NCBI GenBank assembly: GCA_948144175.1
Contig: CANXME010000213.1
Location: 496,001-560,000, forward strand
From: Closterium sp. NIES-65
Lineage: Eukaryota > Streptophyta > Zygnematophyceae > Desmidiales > Closteriaceae
Length of the DNA stretch: 64,000 nucleotides
Reading direction: 5' to 3'
Below, piece after piece: positions 57,501 through 64,000 of this stretch. The position numbers and the translations under genes were made by a program. Numbering within the stretch: the first letter of the stretch is position 1; every line of letters starts with the position of its first letter. Under the pieces are notes generated by a model, which was given only the letters and a program-made list of their open reading frames with translations, was not told where the DNA came from and searched no databases.

Positions 57501-58592
57501 TCTAGCAGGACGCGAGTCGACAGCTACCTCGGCAGGCTCAACCGGGTCTACCTGAGAGACACCTGAGGGAGCGGCACCCTGAGGGGGAAGGGGGTCTACC
57601 ACTGCAGCACCTGGCGCGAGGAAGAGAGGCGGGGGAGGGAGCGGGGCAGTGCGGTAGGGGAAGAGGCGGTAGAAGGGCACGGACTCGTCAAAAGTAACGT
57701 CCTGAGAGGGGAAGACGCGGTGCGAGGCGGGGTGGTAAAACTGCCAGCCAGACGCATCCGGGACAAAGCCAAGAAAGACACAGGGAGCAGTGCGGGAGGA
57801 GAGCTTGTCCGCAGACGTGTTGCGAACAAAAGCTCGGGATCCCCAGACACGGAAGCGTGACGCATCGCCAACCTCCCCCGTCCACAGCAGTGTGGGCGAG
57901 GTCTCCGGAGTGGAGACACGGGGCCAGAGGTTGAGCTGATGCGCAGCGTACCGGACCGCAAACGGCCACAGAAAGTGGGGGGCAGCCGCGTGGACTAAGG
58001 AGGTACGAGCGACCTCCATGACCAAGCCAATGCGGCGCTCAGCAACCCCATTCTGCTGTGGAGAGGCCGGAAGCGTGAACGACTGGCGAATGCCGTGCTC
58101 GGCACAGTAGGCTGCCAAGAGGTCGGAGGAGAACTCGCCACCTCTGTCAGAGTGCAAGCGCAGGACAGGAAACTCCGAGCGAAAACGCTCTCGCAGCTGA
58201 AGACGTGCTCTGCTGATCCAAGGGATCAGGACATCAGGGACTTCACCCTTGGTGCGCAAGGGGAAGACCGTGGTGTAGCGCGAGTAGTCGTCAACGACGA
58301 TCAAGAAGTACCTCTCCTGGCCCTGACCACGGACGCGGGCTGGGCCCCACACGTCCATGTGGAGCGTCTGCAAAGGAGCTGTCGTCGGGGGGAACGAGGA
58401 GGAGTGAGGGGCAGCGCGCTGCCGCCCCTCGACACAGGGAAGACAAGCAGGAGCAAGGGAGGGTGGGAGGGGAGGGAGTACCCGAGGAAGACCAGAGACA
58501 AGGTACCGGGAGTGCATGCCCCGAAGGCGCTGCACTGACGGGTGACCAAGTCGGTGGTGCCAGAGGACAGTCTTTGCGCTAGAGAGCGACAC
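54522..58592 (-). pseudogene. Copia pol, copy 1: integrase, RT, RNase H
   Basis: The 1,356-residue frame starts just before the integrase zinc finger (HHRLGHPS ... CLPCVEG). The DDE core follows (LHMDVWGPA, HSDRGGEF, NGVAERR). A long Glu/Pro/Gly-rich linker comes next, including a 15-bp repeat at about 57320-57450 that encodes GGAES/GGAEP units. The RT has WIFRVKRPPGS, FDFSTAFLQG-like LDFSTAFLQGSL and PVYGLRQAPHEW. Its catalytic box reads YVND instead of YVDD (55494-55505), so polymerase activity should be lost. RNase H and the C-terminus (EHRTKHIALRYFLAREL) are complete. The frame opens one base out of phase with the upstream gag-protease frame. Confidence 0.88.
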
Positions 58593-59940
58593 GAGCAGGG
58601 GGCAGACAGCTGACCTGATGCAGACGCAGACGCCGCTACCTGAGGGGACTCAGTGGTCAGTGTGTACAGGTCCGACCCCGGCTGCCGAGTGAAGGTAGCC
58701 AGGTGACGGCCCGTCCGAGCACACGTGCAGTGTGTCACACGCTCGTAGGCAGGGGTGAACTGGTGAACACCCCCATCCTGAAGCGCACAACCCGCCACCA
58801 AGTTCGTAGAGAACGAGGGGAGGTGGAGACCTGACAGTGTGCCCGACGGGACAGCAGGACAAGGAAGGACAGTGGAGGAGGTCGCAATGACCGGACCCCC
58901 AGAGGGGTCAGCGAGCGAGACAGCGACTGGTCGAGCAAGGGGCTCAAGAGCAGTGCGGTCACGAAAGAAACAGCGCGAAGCGCCTGAGTCTAGAGTGAAG
59001 GTGTGCAGTGCCTCAGTGGACTCAGTAGTACCTGGGGTGGCGGACACACAAGCACCTAGAGCAGTAGCCTCACTAGCACCTGGGGCAGCAGACACGCAAG
59101 CACCTAGGGCTGCAGCCTCACTCGTGCGGATGCCTGGGTCAGGCGGAACACACAGGTACTGGTCCTCCTCTCCACTAAAAGTCAATGCATACATGGCTTT
59201 GAGAATAACATCAAAATCAAGAGCATAGATATCGATATCCTTCTTGAGGAGATCAGCCCACTGAGGGAGCTCAGGAGCGTCAGGAAACTGAGCACGCCAC
59301 GCGTCATCTAGGCGAGAGAAGCAGCGCTGCGCAGTGTGCGCCCTCCCGCACGTCTGTCCCTTGCGGCGACCAGTGCGGATGACGTACGTGCAGCTAAGGC
59401 TACCCCCCCCACCCCCGTGCTGTAAGTACCACTCACGAAGCTCCTGGGAGGACTGAGGGTGCTGCGCGCTCTGGACAGTGCCACAGCCTCCACGACCACC
59501 ACCGCCGCCTCCACCACGACCACCACCGCCCCTGCCGCCTCCACGTCCACTGCCGCCACCACCACCGCCCCCACCCCGGCCACCGTCGCCGCCGCTGCCT
59601 CCACCACTCCCACCGCTGCCACTAGCCCCTCCAGCCCCGCCACCACCCCCACCGCCGCCACCACCCCCACCACCGCCTCCCCCGCCGTCACCCCCACCGC
59701 CCTTGCCTCCCCTGCCCTTGCCGCTGCGACACCCGCTGGGAGCGGACGCAGAGCCGACCTGCTTAGCACCAAGGAGGTCGACAGCAGCAGCAGAGGCGAC
59801 AGAGGGGAGCAGGGGGGAGGGGGAACACCCCTCGAAGAAAGGGGTGCGGGGGTCGCCACGAGAGGTACCTACAGCTACAATACTCTTCTCAGCTGCAAGT
59901 AGTTCCTTCTCTAGGGCGGTAATGGTGAGCTCAGTGGGGC
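58301..59940 (-). pseudogene. Copia gag-protease, copy 1, 5' truncated
   Basis: The open frame contains LEKELLAAEKSIVAV, a long Gly-rich run and SSQELREWYLQHGGGG. A Cys/His cluster follows (CTYVIRTGRRKGQTC, then GRAHTAQRCF). The aspartic protease motif TFTLDSGASRCFF comes next, then protease-domain sequence to about 58575. A one-base shift there leads off the integrase frame. The opposite strand of the Gly-rich run gives a spurious Pro-rich frame. Confidence 0.75.
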
Positions 59941-59947
59941 AGCGAGG

Positions 59948-62159
59948 CTTAGAGTGTCCGCCGTCTGTCCAGTCACAGCCACAGTTACCGCCTGCCTCCC
60001 CACTCCCTGTGCCTACTCCTTACACTGGTCCGACTGGAGGTCTTGCTGAGAGACGTGAGCCTGCGTCACGTCCTGTGTCACCTGCGTCTCGTCGAGCGTC
60101 GCCTGTTCGTGCTACTACCACTGGTAGTCGTGTCCAGCGTCAGCGTCCTCCTGCTGTCCCAGACACTCACCAGATGGCGCTTCGTCAGTCCACTGCTCCA
60201 CAGCGTGTCGCTCTCCCGTCGCCTCCTGCGTCCTCTCTTCCTGCTCTTGCTGACCCGGAGTCAGACACCCTTCGCGCTGCCAGTCCTACTGTCACACGTC
60301 TCCTGGCTACAGTTGTCACTAACCCTTCCTTTGAGTCCGCTGCTGCGTCTGCCTTAGTCACTGAGCTTGTCGACTTTGCAGCTGCGTGTCGTCTAGACTA
60401 CGCTGCGAGTCTTGTTGCTGAGTCTGAGTCTGTCTGTCCTCCGTCCGTCGGGGGTGAGTGTGCTCTTGGCACGGACGTTCTTGAGGACAGACAGGAGGAG
60501 TTTAGTTGCCTTGCCGCTGCTTTGCCCCATCTCGTGTCCATGCTTGTTGCCCCTGAGGGAGACCCGGATGCACCAGACATCCCGACCCCACGCTCTTACG
60601 CAGAGGCGATGGCCGGTCCCTGCTCCTCTCAGTGGCAGTCAGCCATGGACACAGAGATGGCTTCCTGGAAGTCCACTGGCACCTACGTCGACGAGGTTCC
60701 CCCACCTGGGGCGAACATCGTCAGTGGCATGTGGATTTTCAGGGTGAAGCGGCCGCCGGGCTCTCCGCCTGTCTTCAAGGCGCGTTACGTTGCACGAGGC
60801 TTCAGTCAGCGAGAGGGAGTTGACTTCTTCCAGACCTTCTCCCCGACCCCGAAGATGACCACTCTTCGGGTTCTGCTACACGTCGCCGCTCAGCGTGACT
60901 ACGAGCTCCACTCTCTTGACTTCAGCACAGCTTTCTTGCAGGGCAGCCTGCACGAGGAGATCTGGCTGCGCCGCCCACCTGGCTTCACTGGGTCGTTTCC
61001 TCCTGGTACCCAGTGGAGCCTCAGGCGACCAGTCTACGGTCTCCGCCAGGCGCCACGTGAGTGGCACGACACACTGAGGACTACACTTGCGGCTCTTGGG
61101 TTCGCTCCTTCTACTGCTGACCCGTCGCTGTTTCTACGCACCGACACCTCACTGCCGCCGTTCTACATCTTCGTGTACGTCGACGACTTGGTCTTTGCCA
61201 CTTCTGACACAGCTGGTCTCGCTCACGTGAAGTCCGAGCTGCAGAAGAGACACACGTGCACAGACCTGGGTGAACTGACAAGCTATCTTGGCTTGCGGAT
61301 CACCCGGGACAGAGCACGGCGCACCATCACCTTGACTCAGTCACACATGGTGCAGCAGGTCCTTCAGCGCTTCGGCTTCACGTACTCCTCGCCTCAGTCC
61401 ACTCCTCTGCCTACGGGACACTCGCTCTCAGCTCTGCCTTTGGATGAGTCCGTAGAGCCGAGTGGTCCGTATCCAGAGCTTGTGGGCTGCCTCATGTACC
61501 TGATGACCTGCACTCGACCTGACCTTGCATACCCTCTCAGCATCTTAGCACGCTATGTCGCTCCCGGCCGTCACCGGAAGGAGCACATGGATGCAGCTAA
61601 GAGGGTGTTGCGCTACTTGTGCAGTACGTCGGGCATGGGGCTAGTGCTTGGAGGGCGAGACCGGCCTGTTCTCACTGGGCACTCAGACGCTTCTTGGGCA
61701 GACGACCAGGCTACTCAGCGGTCGTCTCAGGGTTACACCTTCAGTCTTGGCTCTGGCTCTGTCTCTTGGCGTTCTACTCGTTCCTCTTCTGTTCTCGGCT
61801 CCAGCTGTGAGGCTGAGATCTACGCCACGGCCATGGCTGCCCAGGAGCTTCGCTGGCTCACCTACCTGCTGATTGACCTTGGAGAGCAGCCTCGTTCTCC
61901 TCCAGTGCTGTACGTCGACAAGAAGGCAACCATAGCCTTGTGTCAGGAGCACAGACTGGAGCACAGGACGAAGCACATTGCTCTGCGTTACTTTCTAGCT
62001 CGAGAGCTACAGCAGCGTGGTCAGCTTCTTCTGCGTTACGTGGCCACTGAGGCCAACACTGCTGATGTGTTCACCAAGGCGCTTCCGCCTGTTGACCATC
62101 AGCGTTTTTGCACTCTTCTAGGCCTTGTGCCGACTGTTCCTCACTTGCTTACTTCTTAA
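59948..62159 (+). pseudogene. Copia RT-RNase H, copy 2, truncated at its 5' end
   Basis: The frame begins with LECPPSVQSQPQLPP and is open to the normal stop, about 735 residues. Here the RT box is intact (YVDDLVFATSD, codons 61176-61187). RNase H, however, has VDKKAT where copy 1 has VDNKAT. Without gag, protease, integrase and 5' LTR it cannot act alone. The open frame continues upstream through antisense gag sequence, which is not coding in this sense. Confidence 0.85.
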
Positions 62160-62391
62160 CCTTGCCTGTACTGTGATCATTATATATATACATGCATGTT
62201 TGCCCTTGCTAGGTTGTGATCATTGTACCTCTTGCTCTGTTATAAAACTGCATGTGAACTGGTCTTGTGACCGCTTACTTGTGCTCGGAATTTGTGTGGA
62301 ATCCTCGAGATCCACCCTGAGCTTGTTTGCCTTGCTTTGCCTTGACTGGTCTTGTGACCCCTAGGTCTCCCCCACTTTGCCTATGGGGGTG

Positions 62392-62522
62392 TGTCAAACA
62401 TTATATGTTTGTGTGGTTCTAGGCTGTAGTGGGTCACACCATAGGGGGTACACCAGTTTAGGGTTTCATATTTGTACTGTTGTTCTTGCTAGTCACAGAC
62501 ATTCCTGTTTCTCATTCTGACA
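62392..62522 (+). repeat. Copia 3' LTR, copy 2 (131 bp)
   Basis: TGTCAAACATTA...TTCTGACA, the same family as 54158-54289. The shared pre-LTR region contains CCCCACTTTGCCTATGGGGG, a likely polypurine-tract neighbourhood. Confidence 0.85.
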
Positions 62523-62922
62523 AAACCTGTTCCCGCTCTTTTCACTTCAAATGATTCTGCCTGCATCGGTCTTGGTCAGACAGTTACCACGTTGCTTTGA
62601 CTCTTCAGACTCCTCTACTTCGTATTCAGTACTGTCGGCTTCTGCATCATACATGAATGCATTCTCATTAAGTATCACATCGTAACACTCCCCTTCATTC
62701 CTGGGTGCGCAGAAAGCCGACTCGCTTGACTACTCCGGCAAGGTCGATTCGTGATCGTCGATTAGCAAGTTTAGTGGCATGATCTGCGTCCACGAAGCTG
62801 CTGAGGTTGAAGGAGGTCGTTGCTAGCGTAGAGTAGGAGAGCCCGATGTCAAGTGTGGAAATGAAGTACTGCAGGGTGCGCTCCAGGTCCAGCTGGTTCT
62901 CAGCTAATGGCGTGCGAGAGTA
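62523..62922. other. Degraded transposon DNA
   Basis: No intact gene. On the minus strand a short stretch (VILNENAFMYDAEADS) could be the linker of the Copia fragment that follows. Confidence 0.35.
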
Positions 62923-63550
62923 CTATGCCAATTGGCTGGCGATGTACGAAAGGTCGGGTCGGCATGTAACAGCAGGCACCCCAGTTGCTGCTGGTACACT
63001 TGGAGTCCTGTCGGCGACAAAGGTTTGTGGTGAGCTTTGTGGTTGGCGCTGGGGTTGCGATAAGGAGTTGAGAGCGGTGCGAGCAAAATGTTGAAGCGGA
63101 TTGGGTCCCAGCTGCTCTGCGTACTTGGAAGATGACAGCTGATTTGGTTCTGGCGCGTAAGTGATGTTCAGCCCCAGAATCTGTGTGACATTGTGGTTGA
63201 TGGTGATGTCTACGCGCTGCGCCAAGTTCTCCTCGAACTGGCTAAGAAGCTTGTTGCAAGTGCTGGTGTAGTGCAAGTCATCGACGTAGACGACCACGAG
63301 GATGTAGTCGCCGTTGAGGTGTAGGCGGTACATTCCCGGGTCGTGCGGCAGCTGCCTGAAGCAATTTTTATGGAGGATTTTGTGCAGGTGCTGTTGCCAG
63401 AGACGCGGCGCCTGCTTTATCCCGTAAAGAGATTTCTTCAGCTGACAGACCCTTGGGTCTCCTTCTCCGTAGGTGTGTGGCTGCTCCTCAAAGATGGTGG
63501 CATCCACCAGCGCGTATAAGAATGCATTCTTTGCGTCGATCTTCGCAGTG
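62923..63550 (-). pseudogene. Copia RT fragment of a second family
   Basis: The minus-strand frame includes MDATIFEEQPHTYGEG, VCQLKKSLYGIKQAPRLW and the catalytic VVVYVDDLHYTS, with TCRPDLSYIASQLA at the end. The sequence differs strongly from copies 1 and 2, so it is another Copia lineage. Upstream, KIDAKNAFLYALVDA-like codons extend it to about 63550. Both ends are missing. Confidence 0.8.
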
Positions 63551-63599
63551 GTAGATGCTTAGCGGCGGCAATGGCGAGTAGAATCCTGACGGAGGTGTG

Positions 63600-64000
63600 A
63601 TGGCTGATAGTGTGAAATTGAACGAGGATGATTGAACTATGAAACAGTTGGGTACAAGTACTAACCCTAATTGGGTTGTACCCCTTATGGGCTACCCTAC
63701 TACAGCCTACACAAAAGTATAAGCTATAATGTTCTGACACACCCCCATAGGCAAAGTGGGGGAGAACAAGGGGTCACAAGACCAGTCAAGCAAAGCAAAG
63801 CAAAGCAAGCTCAGGGTGGATCACAAAGTCACCACACATTCCGAGCACAAGTTCAAGGTCAAAAGGCCAGTTCACATGCAGGATTACATAAATATATAAA
63901 AGGCTAGATAAGCAAGAGCAGGTGTGTATATATATATGTAACAGTACAAGCAAGGTCAAGAGGTGAGCAAGTGAGGCAAGGCAGGCACAAGACCCAGCTG
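63600..64000 (-). mobile_element. 3' LTR and 3' internal end of a third, diverged Copia copy, running off the window
   Basis: The LTR end TGTCAGAACATTATAG (minus strand) lies at about 63740. The adjoining internal sequence (CCCATAGGCAAAGTGGG, CACAAGACCAGTCAAG, GCTCAGGGTGGATC) parallels 54290-54530. The LTR is clearly diverged from the two close copies. The coding part lies right of the window. Confidence 0.75.

Larger units (their letters stand above)
54158..59947 (-). mobile_element. Copia retrotransposon copy 1, minus strand, 5' truncated
   Basis: Reading on the minus strand: gag, protease, integrase, RT and RNase H, then the 3' LTR (54289-54158). This integrase-before-RT order is Copia (Pseudoviridae). 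The 5' LTR and gag start are missing because copy 2 begins at 59948 in the opposite direction. The copy carries a frameshift between protease and integrase and a mutated RT active site. Confidence 0.9.
59948..62522 (+). mobile_element. Copia retrotransposon copy 2, plus strand, lacks gag, protease and integrase
   Basis: The copy starts abruptly in the linker before RT and runs to a complete 3' LTR (62392-62522). It is nearly identical to 54158-56733 inverted. With copy 1 it forms a 2.57-kb inverted repeat around a 3.2-kb centre. Confidence 0.9.

Noticed and set aside
59478..59947. Pro-rich N-terminus of a long plus-strand open frame
   Set aside because: It is the antisense of the Gly-rich gag region of Copia copy 1. 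The true coding part of copy 2 starts at about 59948.

Overview
The window comes from a nuclear genome of the green-plant (streptophyte) lineage. It carries intron-rich GT-AG genes, an orthologue of the TSET/TPLATE subunit TWD40-1, a plant BRN-type three-RRM protein and cytosolic RPL5. It also carries plant-style Copia elements, a LINE with a C-terminal zf-RVT-like finger, and tyrosine-recombinase retrotransposons. The last are best known from green algae and protists, so a streptophyte alga or an early-diverging land plant fits best. The species cannot be fixed from this sequence.

Layout. 1-1.2 kb: 5' end of a tyrosine-recombinase (YR) retroelement, minus strand. 2.4-3.8 kb: a divergent, damaged actin gene. 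5.3-6.0 kb: a small secreted Pro/Ala/Gln-rich protein. 6.6-7.6 kb: a fasciclin-domain protein. 8.6-9.1 kb: a long hairpin next to a MITE-like element. 9.3-22.7 kb: the roughly 26-exon TWD40-1 gene, minus strand, with minisatellites in two adjacent introns. It is divergently arranged with an unrecognised 12-exon gene at 23.9-26.7 kb. 28.6-32.7 kb: the BRN1/CELF-like gene, also with repeat-filled introns. 33.8-39.7 kb: a decayed LINE with a poly(A) tail. 41.0-49.4 kb: a nested pair of YR elements with split direct repeats. 49.7-53.0 kb: RPL5, with a start-codon-only first coding exon. 53.7-64 kb: a retrotransposon cluster with a gypsy integrase scrap, two head-to-head copies of one Copia family forming a 2.57-kb inverted repeat, a Copia RT fragment of another family, and the edge of a further Copia copy.

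The host genes are unrelated housekeeping or developmental functions: endocytic adaptor complex, ribosome, RNA binding, cell surface. No operon-like logic links them. The most distinctive structure is the inner YR element (43.37-49.35 kb), with complete gag, RT-RNase H and YR frames and the full A1-ORFs-B1-A2-B2 split-repeat layout. It sits inside the tail of a related non-autonomous element that shows the same layout. Exon coordinates come from reading splice signals and checking phase; alignment to families is from memory, not from a search.
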